Shown one piece after another: positions 38,420 through 46,779 of a stretch of 64,000 bases of DNA. Each line of letters starts with the position of its first letter. Position 1 is the first letter of the stretch. The notes beneath the pieces were generated by a model, which was given only the letters and a program-made list of their open reading frames with translations, ran no database searches and was not told the origin of the DNA. The position numbers were made by a program, and so were the translations under genes. Origin of the DNA: Cytobacillus sp. FSL H8-0458 (GTDB lineage: Bacteria > Bacillota > Bacilli > Bacillales > Cytobacillaceae); assembly GCF_038002165.1 (NCBI RefSeq), contig NZ_JBBOBR010000001.1, positions 3,348,001-3,412,000 of the forward strand, written 5' to 3'.

Positions 38420-38503
38420 TTAATTGTCCTCCTTGTTTAAATAACTCTTGAATAATTCATGCGTGGCAGCTTGAAATAAACCCCGATTAGTGGTAAATTT
38501 CAT
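38420..38503 (-). CDS. 27-aa ORF translationally coupled to the Nudix gene
   Basis: Minus-strand ATG 38503 opens MKFTTNRGLFQAATHELFKS and stops at TAA 38420-38422, immediately abutting the Nudix TTG. It has its own perfect AAGGAGG seven bases before the ATG, and its last codons overlap the Nudix ribosome site. The geometry argues it is translated. Whether the peptide matters or the ORF only delivers ribosomes to a weak TTG start is unknown. No family recognised and too short for a fold prediction. Confidence 0.55.
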   Translation of the reverse strand: MKFTTNRGLFQAATHELFKSYLNKEDN

Positions 38504-38550
38504 AGAAATTCCTCCTTATTAAAGGGATACCCGGCTGCCGGTTTCCCCTG

Positions 38551-38961
38551 TTACTGTTTTCCTGATTGATTCTGGTAATTACGCTGCACCATTCCTGAAG
38601 ATTTGATCATTCCGAATTTTTCATAAAACGGCTGTAATTCAGGGTCACACATAATATCAATCATGTAAATGCCGACCAGCTCTTCCAGTAAACGGGTGAC
38701 CAGCTTTTGGCCGATACCCTGCTGCTGGTATTCGGGCAGCACTTCAAGCAGCGGAATGTAGGCAGATAGCACTCCATCGCTGATTGCTGTGGTGAATCCA
38801 GCCACTGCATGTTTATCTCGGTCAACGGCCAGCACGATCTTCGTGCTGTTTTTTAAAAGCATTAGATGTTTTTCAGGGCTCGGCGGATTTGGCCACCCGT
38901 CAAAAAAACCTTCCAGCATATCTGATGATATTCCTTCTATATCCACTTTATATTCGATCAT
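38551..38961 (-). CDS. GNAT-family N-acetyltransferase
   Basis: 136 aa, single GNAT domain. The acetyl-CoA pyrophosphate loop is seen in LPEYQQQGIGQKLVTRLLEEL (Q-x-x-G-I-G) and the C-terminal strand in LQPFYEKFGM. The acceptor is unknown. GGAG precedes ATG 38961. First gene of the run that leads through the 27-aa ORF into the Nudix gene. Divergent from lytS. Confidence 0.82.
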   Translation of the reverse strand: MIEYKVDIEGISSDMLEGFFDGWPNPPSPEKHLMLLKNSTKIVLAVDRDKHAVAGFTTAISDGVLSAYIPLLEVLPEYQQQGIGQKLVTRLLEELVGIYMIDIMCDPELQPFYEKFGMIKSSGMVQRNYQNQSGKQ

Positions 38962-39152
38962 TTTGTCAGCTCCATTTTTCTATCAGAAGAAAGCATACAA
39001 AATTCCTCCTGACCCGTTAATCAATTAATTTTTCGACAAATAGGCAGGAAAAGCCTGTATATTTTTCTGAAAAATTCAAACAGTTCATTTTTCATTTATT
39101 CTTTAATCTATTAAAATAATGATAATAAAACTTGGTTAAAGGGGCCCTAAGA

Positions 39153-40892
39153 ATGCTTGAACTGCTGATTACAATGCTGGAGCGGCTTGGAATCATTGTC
39201 ACCATTGCGCTGATTCTGACAAGGTTCCGCTTTTTCAGAGAGATGATTTATGGCGAAAGATTAAAACGGCAGCAGGAGTATAAAGCCATTCTTTTTTTCG
39301 GTTTCTTTGGCATTATTGGAACCTATTCAGGGCTTGCCTTCAATACAGACACACTGCAGTTTAACCGCTGGGCATCCGAGCTTGCTTCTGATGAAGCCAT
39401 TGCTAATTCCAGGGTGATCGGGGTTGTTCTCGCCGGATTGCTTGGCGGCCCTAAAGTTGGAATTGGCGCAGGAATTATAGCAGGATTCCATCGATTTACG
39501 CTTGGCGGCTTTACCGGGATTGCCTGCGGGCTGGCGTCCATAGTGGCGGGGCTGCTTGCCGGCTTTTTCCGCCGAAAGAACGAACATGTGAAGCTGTCAT
39601 CAGCCTTCTTCATTGGTGCTGCGGCTGAAGCCGTACAGATGCTGATTATTCTTGGAATATCACGGCCCATGGAAAAAGCGGTCGCACTTGTCGAAATGAT
39701 TGGGATTCCTATGATTATAGCAAATGGGCTTGGCAGTGCCTTATTCTTGCTGATCATAAAAAATGTCATTAATGAAGAAGAAAAAGCAGGTGCTTTTCAC
39801 GCACAGAAAACCCTTCGGATTGCAGACCAGACCCTAGCTCACCTTCGGGAAGGCATTAATCATAAATCCGCTCTGGCAGTCTGCCTGATTTTACATAAGG
39901 AACTTCAAATGAAAGCAGTTGCAATCACCAATCACACTGAAATCCTTGCCCATGTCGGCCTTGGAAATGACCACCACCGTTCCCGAAGCCCAATTCAGAC
40001 CCAGATAACACGGGATGTCATTCAACACGGAGAAATTGCGGCTGCCAATGACCAGACCATCCATTGCCGGCAGGAAAACTGTCCTCTTGGCGCTGCCATT
40101 GTCGCTCCTTTAAAGCTGCGCGGTGAAACCATCGGAACGCTAAAGTTTTACTTCACTTCGGAAAAAGAAATGACAAATCTTGTGATGGAGTTAATCTCGG
40201 GACTAAGTGCACTACTCAGCAATCAGCTCGAAATCGCTGAGGCTGATAAAGCCTACCAGCTGGCAAAAGAAGCGGAAATTAAAGCGCTGCAGGCACAAAT
40301 TTCACCGCATTTTTTATTTAATTCATTAAATACGATAATCTCCCTTGTCCGGATCGAGCCTGCTCAGGCACGGAAACTGCTTGTATCACTATCGCATTTT
40401 CTTCGCCAGAACCTGACGGCCACGACAGTCAGCTGTACGACTCTTGAACAGGAGCTCAGACACGTAAAGGCCTATTTGTCAATTGAAGAAACCCGGTTTG
40501 TGGATCGGCTCGAAGTCATATACGACATTGAAGAAGATGCCCTATTGGAGAGAATCCCGCCGCTCACTCTGCAGCCGATTGTGGAAAACGCGGTAAAGCA
40601 TGGGATTAAGAACAAGGAACAAGACTGTATCATTATGATCAAAATTCAGAAACAGGACGGAATGACGATAGTAAAGGTGAAGGATAATGGACAGGGAATG
40701 AGCCGGGAAAGAGCCGAACAGCTCGGGAAGGAAACCCTGCAGTCAGAATCGGGATCAGGACTTGCATTGTACAATGTAAACCGCCGGCTGACTATTATGT
40801 TTGGTGAGGAAGCTTCGCTGCAAATTTCCAGCACGCCAGGCATGGGCACTCACATCCAATTCGCCATTCCACAAACGGAGGAAAAAAGCTGA
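39153..40892 (+). CDS. lytS: Sensor histidine kinase LytS
   Basis: 579 aa. N-terminal 5TMR-LYT membrane sensor (about residues 1-195, with GLAFNTDTLQFNRW and NSRVIGVVLAGLLGGPKVGIGAG), a GAF domain (about 220-350, including a Cys pair in HCRQENCPLG), then the LytS-type His_kinase with phosphoacceptor His in QISPHFLFNSLNTI and HATPase_c (NAVKHGI, DNGQGM, GSGLALYN). The frame starts at TTG 39132, but AAAGGGG eight bases before ATG 39153 sets the start. lytT begins in its stop codon. In B. subtilis LytST senses extracellular pyruvate; here cstA follows, supporting the same signal. Confidence 0.92.
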   Translation: MLELLITMLERLGIIVTIALILTRFRFFREMIYGERLKRQQEYKAILFFGFFGIIGTYSGLAFNTDTLQFNRWASELASDEAIANSRVIGVVLAGLLGGPKVGIGAGIIAGFHRFTLGGFTGIACGLASIVAGLLAGFFRRKNEHVKLSSAFFIGAAAEAVQMLIILGISRPMEKAVALVEMIGIPMIIANGLGSALFLLIIKNVINEEEKAGAFHAQKTLRIADQTLAHLREGINHKSALAVCLILHKELQMKAVAITNHTEILAHVGLGNDHHRSRSPIQTQITRDVIQHGEIAAANDQTIHCRQENCPLGAAIVAPLKLRGETIGTLKFYFTSEKEMTNLVMELISGLSALLSNQLEIAEADKAYQLAKEAEIKALQAQISPHFLFNSLNTIISLVRIEPAQARKLLVSLSHFLRQNLTATTVSCTTLEQELRHVKAYLSIEETRFVDRLEVIYDIEEDALLERIPPLTLQPIVENAVKHGIKNKEQDCIIMIKIQKQDGMTIVKVKDNGQGMSRERAEQLGKETLQSESGSGLALYNVNRRLTIMFGEEASLQISSTPGMGTHIQFAIPQTEEKS

Positions 40893-41623
40893 TGGAAAAA
40901 ACGATCCGAGCCCTAATCGCTGATGACGAACGCTACAGCAGAGATGAATTAAAACATTTACTGGAGGAATTTCCTGCAATTCAGGTTGTCGGTGAGGCTG
41001 AATCCGGCGAAACAGCGGTGATGAAAGCCATCCAGCTTCAGCCGGATGTTGTTTTTCTTGATGTGGAGATGCCCAAAATGAACGGTATGGAAGCGGCCAA
41101 ATCCCTGCACGAACTGAAAAAAGTCCCGCTTATCATCTTTGCAACAGCCTACCCGCAGTTTGCTGCTGAAGCCTTCCGCTATGAAGCGACCGATTATTTA
41201 TTGAAGCCCTATGACGAGGAACAGCTCGAGCAGACCATCAGGCGTGTGGAAAAATTGATTGGCGCCAAAAAAGAGAATGACATCGGCAAGCCGGCGGGCA
41301 AACTGGCTATTGAAGAAGATGGAGAAATTTTATACCTGGAGCCAAAAGAAATCCTCTATATCGGCCGGGACGAAAAAGTATCCCGGATTATCACCAGGAC
41401 CGGAGAGCATGAAACCAAAACCCCGCTGAAGGATTTGGAGAGCCGGCTCTTACCCTTCTCTTTTTTCAGAATTCACAAAAGTTACCTGGTAAATCTGGAT
41501 TATGTAACTCGACTGACTCCATGGTTTAACGGGGCGTATCAGCTTGAGATGGAAGGCCGGGAAGAGCTCTTGTCTGTGAGCAGGAACTATGTGAAGGCAC
41601 TGCGGGTGCGATTGGAATTGTGA
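40892..41623 (+). CDS. lytT: Response regulator LytT (REC-LytTR)
   Basis: 243 aa. Receiver domain (residues 1 to about 125) with acidic pair DDE near residue 11, phosphoacceptor Asp in VVFLDVEMPKMNG and Lys in LLKPYDEEQ. Then a LytTR DNA-binding domain (about 140-240, ILYIGRDEKVSRI, FFRIHKSYLVNLDYV). LytTR proteins bind tandem direct repeats upstream of targets, usually near -35. The start ATG overlaps the lytS TGA (TGATG), so the two are translationally coupled. Probable target is cstA, whose promoter carries a suitable repeat. Confidence 0.93.
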   Translation: MEKTIRALIADDERYSRDELKHLLEEFPAIQVVGEAESGETAVMKAIQLQPDVVFLDVEMPKMNGMEAAKSLHELKKVPLIIFATAYPQFAAEAFRYEATDYLLKPYDEEQLEQTIRRVEKLIGAKKENDIGKPAGKLAIEEDGEILYLEPKEILYIGRDEKVSRIITRTGEHETKTPLKDLESRLLPFSFFRIHKSYLVNLDYVTRLTPWFNGAYQLEMEGREELLSVSRNYVKALRVRLEL

Positions 41624-41625
41624 AA

Positions 41626-41652
41626 AAGCATCGGGGACGGTGCTTTTTTTAT
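41626..41652 (+). terminator. Terminator of lytST
   Basis: Stem AAGCATC/GGTGCTT with a short loop and a T7 tract, directly after lytT. cstA therefore has its own promoter. Confidence 0.75.
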
Positions 41653-41836
41653 GGTGCTGGGATGAGAGTGCCCTTTGAGTTGGGGCTTGTACTGATCTCA
41701 AGGTTAATTGCGTTTGAGCTAAAATCTCCACCCTACCTTCTTTTCAAAAATAACATAGTGAATTTTCAAATACATTCCCGCCTTTCTATGCATCTTAATC
41801 CTCCTTCATTGCCTTTTAATCATCATTTTTTACATC

Positions 41837-41895
41837 TTGGTCACAAATTGTTCAAATTTTCTCCTTCTTTTGTATAATTAATGTAAACGCATTCA
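41837..41895 (+). promoter_or_regulatory. cstA control region: direct repeat, -10 box and cre site
   Basis: Tandem TTGGTCA (41837-41843) and TTGTTCA (41848-41854) form an 11-base direct repeat covering the place of the -35, as expected for LytTR regulators. A perfect -10 TATAAT is at 41873-41878, and no good -35 exists, implying an activator. TGTAAACGCATTCA (41882-41895) matches the CcpA cre consensus with one mismatch and lies at the expected transcription start, a repressing position. Confidence 0.6.
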
Positions 41896-41910
41896 TAAAG
41901 GGGGATAAAT

Positions 41911-43362
41911 ATGATTACTTTTTTAGCCTGTATTGCACTTTTAATTGTAGGTTATTTTACGTACGGCAAGTTTGTTGAAAAAGTCTTCGGTGTGAAGGAG
42001 GCACGTACAACACCTGCCTATACACATGCTGACGGTGTGGATTATATCGCCATGAGTACGCCAAAGAACTCGTTAATCCAGCTGTTGAACATTGCTGGTA
42101 CCGGCCCGATTTTCGGTCCAATCATGGGAGCTCTTTACGGGCCTGTAGCTTTTATCTGGATCGTGGTCGGCTGTATTTTTGCCGGTGCTGTTCATGACTA
42201 TTTAACAGGAATGATTTCCATACGCAACCGCGGCGCACATTTGCCCGAGCTTGCGAGCAAGTTCCTCGGGAAAGTCATGAAGCATGTTGTGAACGCTTTC
42301 GCCGTTCTTCTTCTGTTATTGGTTGGTACGGTGTTTGTTACGACTCCGGCTGATCTGCTTTATGTGGTGATGGATCAGAAGGTATCTGTAACCCTCATCA
42401 TTGCTGCAATTTTCATTTATTACATTTTGGCGACTTTACTGCCTGTTGATAAAATTATTGGCCGCTTATACCCATACTTTGGAGCATTGCTTTTAATCAG
42501 TGCACTTGGTGTTGGTATCGGTTTAGTTGCGACCGGCGCTAATATTCCCGAAATTTCACTGCAGAATTTCCACCCGGCTAATGCACCTATTTTTCCATTG
42601 CTGTTTTTCACGATTACTTGCGGTGCTCTTTCCGGCTTCCATGCGACACAGACACCGATTATCTCCCGTACAACTCAGAATGAGAACCAGGGACGCAAAA
42701 TTTTCTATGGCATGATGATTGCAGAAGGAATTATCGCGATGATCTGGGCGGCTGCTGCAATGAGCTTGTTTGATGGCTACAATGGATTAAGTGATTTCCT
42801 TGCAAACGGCGGTCCGGGAGCAGTCGTCAGTGAAGCTTCGACCATGATGCTTGGTGCGATCGGAGGAACACTTGCTGTTCTTGGAGTTGTTGTCCTTCCA
42901 ATCACTTCAGGAGATACGGCTTTCCGGAGTGCACGGATGATTATTGCTGATTATATTAATTTTGCTCAGAAGAAATTCTCAAGCCGTTTGTGGATTGCTA
43001 TTCCTTTGTTCGCGGTTTCACTGGCACTAACGCAAATCGACTTTAACATTTTATGGAGATACTTCAGCTGGGCTAACCAATCAACAGCAGTTATCGCACT
43101 GTTTGTCGGTGCCATGTACTTGTATATCGCAAAGAAAAATTACTGGATTTCGCTTATTCCTGGCACGTTCATGCTGCTGATGGTCTTAACGTATATCTTA
43201 AACGCACCAATCGGTTTCGGATTATCCTGGAATACTGCCTGGATTGGCGGTGCATTCGGCACAGTTGCTCTTGTAGCCCTGTTCTTCTCCGCGGCTAAAA
43301 AAGCTCGGGCGAATAATCTGCCGCTTGAAGAGGATATTTCCGGCTGGAAAAGATCTGCTTAA
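41911..43362 (+). CDS. cstA: CstA-family transporter (putative pyruvate/peptide uptake)
   Basis: 483 aa polytopic membrane protein of the carbon-starvation CstA family, with conserved NIAGTGPIFGPIMGALYGP and GALSGFHATQTPIISRTTQNE. It is shorter than B. subtilis CstA (about 600 aa) and belongs to a compact subgroup. E. coli relatives CstA and BtsT import pyruvate, and BtsT is under a LytS-type system (BtsSR). Placement directly after lytST, a LytTR-type repeat and a cre site in its promoter all point to regulated pyruvate uptake. AAAGGGGG precedes ATG 41911. Peptide uptake is the older alternative. Confidence 0.88.
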   Translation: MITFLACIALLIVGYFTYGKFVEKVFGVKEARTTPAYTHADGVDYIAMSTPKNSLIQLLNIAGTGPIFGPIMGALYGPVAFIWIVVGCIFAGAVHDYLTGMISIRNRGAHLPELASKFLGKVMKHVVNAFAVLLLLLVGTVFVTTPADLLYVVMDQKVSVTLIIAAIFIYYILATLLPVDKIIGRLYPYFGALLLISALGVGIGLVATGANIPEISLQNFHPANAPIFPLLFFTITCGALSGFHATQTPIISRTTQNENQGRKIFYGMMIAEGIIAMIWAAAAMSLFDGYNGLSDFLANGGPGAVVSEASTMMLGAIGGTLAVLGVVVLPITSGDTAFRSARMIIADYINFAQKKFSSRLWIAIPLFAVSLALTQIDFNILWRYFSWANQSTAVIALFVGAMYLYIAKKNYWISLIPGTFMLLMVLTYILNAPIGFGLSWNTAWIGGAFGTVALVALFFSAAKKARANNLPLEEDISGWKRSA

Positions 43363-43514
43363 TGGGCTGCTGTAATCCCAAATATCGGGAAACGGTAAAT
43401 GAGGAAGAGAAGAGAATAAACGCGAAAGGCGAGGATTCACTCTCTCTTTCTGCCAAATTGATTTTAGCAGCAGTTATGTTATCAGGAACAGGCATCTTCT
43501 TCTATTTAACTTAG
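43362..43514 (+). CDS. 50-aa Cys-rich N-terminus membrane protein linked to cstA
   Basis: ORF starting inside the cstA stop (TAATG): MGCCNPKYRETVNEEEKRIN, a charged middle, then one C-terminal membrane helix (about residues 31-49, LAAVMLSGTGIFFYL). Translational coupling and a clean protein-like composition support it. In enterobacteria cstA and btsT are each followed by a small protein (YbdD/YjiX, ending in Cys-Cys). I see no sequence similarity, but the placement and a vicinal Cys pair are parallel. Function unknown; perhaps an accessory subunit or metal/thiol-linked regulator of the transporter. Confidence 0.65.
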   Translation: MGCCNPKYRETVNEEEKRINAKGEDSLSLSAKLILAAVMLSGTGIFFYLT

Positions 43515-43578
43515 CAATCTGGCAAAGGTGCACGTACATGCGTGCACTTTTCCATTTAACCAAAGGGGGCATTATTGT

Positions 43579-44499
43579 ATGAGAATATTGGTTGTCGGAG
43601 CCGGAGCCATTGGAGGCTATTTTGGCGGAAGGCTTATGGAAAAAGGAGTGGATGTTACGTTTTTGGTAAGGAAAAAAAGAAAGCAGCAGCTTGAGAAATA
43701 TGGGCTGCTCGTGGAAAGTGTACATGGGAATATGGCATTTCCTGAGCCGAAAACGATTCAGGCTGGAGAAATGGCAGAAGCATTCGATATCATCCTTCTC
43801 TCTACCAAAGCTTATCATCTTGAGGGAGCCATCAGGGATATCCGTCCATACACAGGCAACAAAACTTTGATTCTTCCTCTATTAAATGGAATTGCCCATA
43901 TGGATCAGCTTACAGCTGTTTTTGGAGAAGAGAACGTTCTGGGCGGCCTTTGCTTTATTGAAACCACTCTGGGCGAAAATGGCAAGGTGATTCATACCAG
44001 CCCAGTCCATGATTTGGTTTTCGGGGAGCGTTCTGGTGAAAAAACGGGGCGGATTCTGAAGCTTCAAGAGGCTTTTTCAGGTACAAAAGCAAACTTCCGC
44101 CTCTCTGAAAATATCGAACAGGGGATGTGGCATAAGTACCTGTTTATCTCTACGCTTTCCGGCGTCACCTCCCTGTTCCGCTCCCCTATCGGTCCGATCC
44201 GCGAGCAGGCTTTCGGATTGAATTCGATTAAAGAGGTTCTAAAAGAGGCATCTGCCATAACGAGAGGCCTGGGTGCTCCGCTAGCTGACGGGATTGAAGA
44301 AGCTCAGGTGAAAAAAATACGTGAAATAGGCTATGAAATGAAATCTTCCCTGCAGCGGGATATGGAAAAGCAGCAGGCTATTGAAGCGGACCATTTCTTT
44401 GGTTATTTGCTGGAAAAGGCAGAGCTGCTGGATTTACATGCTCCTGTTCTGGCAGCAATTTATGCTAATTTAAAAGTTTATGAGAAAAATAATCTTTAA
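43579..44499 (+). CDS. 2-dehydropantoate 2-reductase (PanE/ApbA family)
   Basis: 306 aa NADPH-dependent reductase. N-terminal Rossmann motif VVGAGAIGGYFGG, conserved Lys in LLSTKAYHLE and LLPLLNGIAH, and C-terminal helical domain with the ketopantoate-type KYLFISTLSGVTSLFRSPIG and SSLQRDMEKQQAIEADHFFG. It would make pantoate for coenzyme A. Bacilli usually have several members of this family, some with other keto-acid substrates, so panE is not certain. The start is ATG 43579 behind AAAGGGGG; the frame is open further upstream. Confidence 0.83.
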   Translation: MRILVVGAGAIGGYFGGRLMEKGVDVTFLVRKKRKQQLEKYGLLVESVHGNMAFPEPKTIQAGEMAEAFDIILLSTKAYHLEGAIRDIRPYTGNKTLILPLLNGIAHMDQLTAVFGEENVLGGLCFIETTLGENGKVIHTSPVHDLVFGERSGEKTGRILKLQEAFSGTKANFRLSENIEQGMWHKYLFISTLSGVTSLFRSPIGPIREQAFGLNSIKEVLKEASAITRGLGAPLADGIEEAQVKKIREIGYEMKSSLQRDMEKQQAIEADHFFGYLLEKAELLDLHAPVLAAIYANLKVYEKNNL

Positions 44500-44505
44500 A
44501 ACCAA

Positions 44506-44539
44506 AAATCCGAGCAGGTCACCCCGCTCGGATTTTTTT
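44506..44539. terminator. Bidirectional terminator between panE-like and M6 protease genes
   Basis: Stem AAATCCGAGC/GCTCGGATTT with a 10-base loop. A tract on one side and T7 on the other; convergent genes end on both sides. Confidence 0.85.
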
Positions 44540-44545
44540 AGTCTA

Positions 44546-46372
44546 TTATTTTGTACTGCTGTTCGAATTATAGAAGAATTTCGCTGTGATGGATCCATCC
44601 GCATTTTCTTTAATGTCTGTTACATGGATTCCGGAGTCAGCCGGTGTTGAACTGTTGCCTTTCCAGAAATAGTAAGAGCCCGTGTGTACATTTCCGGATA
44701 CAGGTGTGATTTTGCTTCCTGTTTTGAAGAAGTCACCTGCATCACCGCGGTTTGCGTTTTTCTCCAGGTCATACTTGCCGTCTGCCTGAAGGACAGATAA
44801 CCCATAGTGCGTGACGACTGTACCGTCACTTGCTGTTTGAGATTGGTTGTACTGGAAGCGTTTGTTCATCCAGTTTTCCACATTATTTGGACGGAAGCCG
44901 GCTGTCTGGTACAAGTTGATGATGTTCTCATCTACATGCCATGCCACTAAGCCTTTAGCGTCTTCACCCTGACGGATAAACCCTTTGTTAAAGCCGTCCT
45001 GCTGAACATTTTCAAAAAGGAAGTATTCAGTTCCATTTGAGCCTGGCACTTCCATTTTAACGATGCCGTTGTCAGCTTCCGCTTTGCTGATTGGCGGCAG
45101 TGTAATAGTTTGCGGCTCATCCTCCGGTTTCACTTCAATTGGATTTACCCATCCTAAGAAAATCTTAGAGAATGGATCAAAGTGCGCTGGAGAGTTTCCG
45201 CCAAATTCAGGTTTATTCGGATAGCGCAGCCATGATCCGCCTGCCATCAACGAGTAGTTCCCTACCCCCTCAGAGCTATAGACCGTATCATAGAAGTCAG
45301 GCAATCCCAGTGCATGTCCAAATTCATGGGCATAAACCCCAGTTTGTGCAGGGAATGGACCTGTTTTTGCTTCTTCTTTATAAGTGTTTGTTGCAGCATC
45401 AAATCCGGCAACGTTTCCGCCAATTCCCGGCTGGATGTTGTAATTGTTAACGAGTACGCCATCATAGGTCATATCTTCTTTAACAGTTTTGCCAATCCAT
45501 TCTGCTTCTGTCATTCCTTCTTTTACTGGTGCCGGCTGGCCAGTTTCATAGTATTTGCCGTAGTAAAGGGCGCTGAGGATATTCCACTTATGAGACCAGA
45601 ATTGTGCCGGGTCACGGCTGAATTCAGCCCCTGTTCCTTCATGAATGACGAAAATGTTAGGCACTTCCCCATTCTCGGCATATTTAGAGAAATTAACCTG
45701 ATCGTCTGCTGCTTTCAGCAAGTCACGGATGAATTCACCTGTATGGGCATCACCATTCACGTTCCCATTTACATATGTGCCGTTTTCAGCAAACTTTCCT
45801 TCCTGGTCCAAGTAATATGAAGCCCCTTTTGGCATCTCCACCCAGACAAATTCGGTGTTCTCTTTTCGGACCAGGTTCGTTTTTCCATAGCTGGATTCCT
45901 TATAAGCGTTTTGCATTGTGCGGTCCTTTGGAACATCCGGACCGTCGTATTTCTCGAACTGAGGAAGCTCATACGGGTTATACTCAGTGCCAAAAATTAA
46001 ATCCTCATAATATTTAGCCGGGACTTGTCCGGGCATATCACCGACCGGCTCATCACCATCCGGATATTTTGCGAGAAGGACTAGAACCGGTATATCCCCT
46101 GTTGCTTCTTTATATGCAACATGATTGTCGCCAGGCTGCTGGAATTTCGCTCCTGCCTTGGCTGCTTTCTCAGCTGGATCTGCCTTTGACAGATCGATGC
46201 CAAGTTCTTTTGCTTTTGCAGCAAGCTCCGGTGACGCACCGACATGATGTGCAAGACTGATTTGATACTTGCTTTCCTGCTTAGCTTGAGTATCTGCCGG
46301 CCCGGCTCCTGCAAAAACGGCACTTCCTGCTAAAGCAAGCGATAAAGCTGAAGTTGATAGAACTTTTAACAA
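44546..46372 (-). CDS. Secreted M6-family metalloprotease, shorter paralogue
   Basis: 608 aa. Signal peptide ends near AGAGPADTQA, followed by an M6 catalytic domain with zinc motif HEFGHALGLPDFYDT at about 349-363 and conserved WSHKWN and GGSWLRYPN segments. It lacks most of the C-terminal extension of the 796-aa paralogue at 6-8.4 kb and is clearly divergent from it. I choose TTG 46372 as start because GGGAG is eight bases upstream; the GTG at 46381 overlaps that site. Probably an extracellular scavenging protease; a C-terminal beta domain may bind substrate. Confidence 0.85.
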   Translation of the reverse strand: MLKVLSTSALSLALAGSAVFAGAGPADTQAKQESKYQISLAHHVGASPELAAKAKELGIDLSKADPAEKAAKAGAKFQQPGDNHVAYKEATGDIPVLVLLAKYPDGDEPVGDMPGQVPAKYYEDLIFGTEYNPYELPQFEKYDGPDVPKDRTMQNAYKESSYGKTNLVRKENTEFVWVEMPKGASYYLDQEGKFAENGTYVNGNVNGDAHTGEFIRDLLKAADDQVNFSKYAENGEVPNIFVIHEGTGAEFSRDPAQFWSHKWNILSALYYGKYYETGQPAPVKEGMTEAEWIGKTVKEDMTYDGVLVNNYNIQPGIGGNVAGFDAATNTYKEEAKTGPFPAQTGVYAHEFGHALGLPDFYDTVYSSEGVGNYSLMAGGSWLRYPNKPEFGGNSPAHFDPFSKIFLGWVNPIEVKPEDEPQTITLPPISKAEADNGIVKMEVPGSNGTEYFLFENVQQDGFNKGFIRQGEDAKGLVAWHVDENIINLYQTAGFRPNNVENWMNKRFQYNQSQTASDGTVVTHYGLSVLQADGKYDLEKNANRGDAGDFFKTGSKITPVSGNVHTGSYYFWKGNSSTPADSGIHVTDIKENADGSITAKFFYNSNSSTK

Positions 46373-46590
46373 TATACTCACTCCCTATAATCTATTTCTG
46401 TAATCTAAATATTATAAAATATTCAGTATATTCTAAATAGGAATAAAGCATGGTTTCATATAGAAGTTCGTGATACTAAAGACTTATTTTTCAAAAAAGT
46501 TACAGGTGAAAAGATTATTTCACTGAGAAATTTCCTTTAATAGGTTAATGATTTATAATAGAGGGATATGTAAATAAAGGAGACTCTAAC

Positions 46591-46779
46591 ATGACTAATA
46601 TAGAAGATAATGCCCCCAAAAAAATCAGCCTTAAAGAAGCAATGAAACAGCAGCTTATGAATAAAAAGCAGGGTCAGTCAGGCGGAGCTTTTAATAATAC
46701 CCCTGTTAAATCCACGAAAGCACTGAAAAGCCAGCAGACTAAGAAGACCAATAATCAGCGGAAACGGACGGGTGTGTAA
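46591..46779 (+). CDS. 62-aa basic protein upstream of ywbE
   Basis: Highly polar and basic: MTNIEDNAPKKISLKEAMKQ at the start, then Gln/Asn/Lys-rich sequence ending QQTKKTNNQRKRTGV. Likely disordered except for one N-terminal helix. AAAGGAG precedes ATG 46591, and its stop overlaps the ywbE start (TAATG), so it is translated and coupled. No known function; composition suggests nucleic-acid or ribosome association, which is speculation. Confidence 0.7.
   Translation: MTNIEDNAPKKISLKEAMKQQLMNKKQGQSGGAFNNTPVKSTKALKSQQTKKTNNQRKRTGV

Noticed and set aside
38516-38542. Terminator between the GNAT gene and the 27-aa ORF
   Set aside because: There is a GC-rich inverted repeat but no T tract, and the stem is imperfect. 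Read-through into the Nudix genes is more likely.
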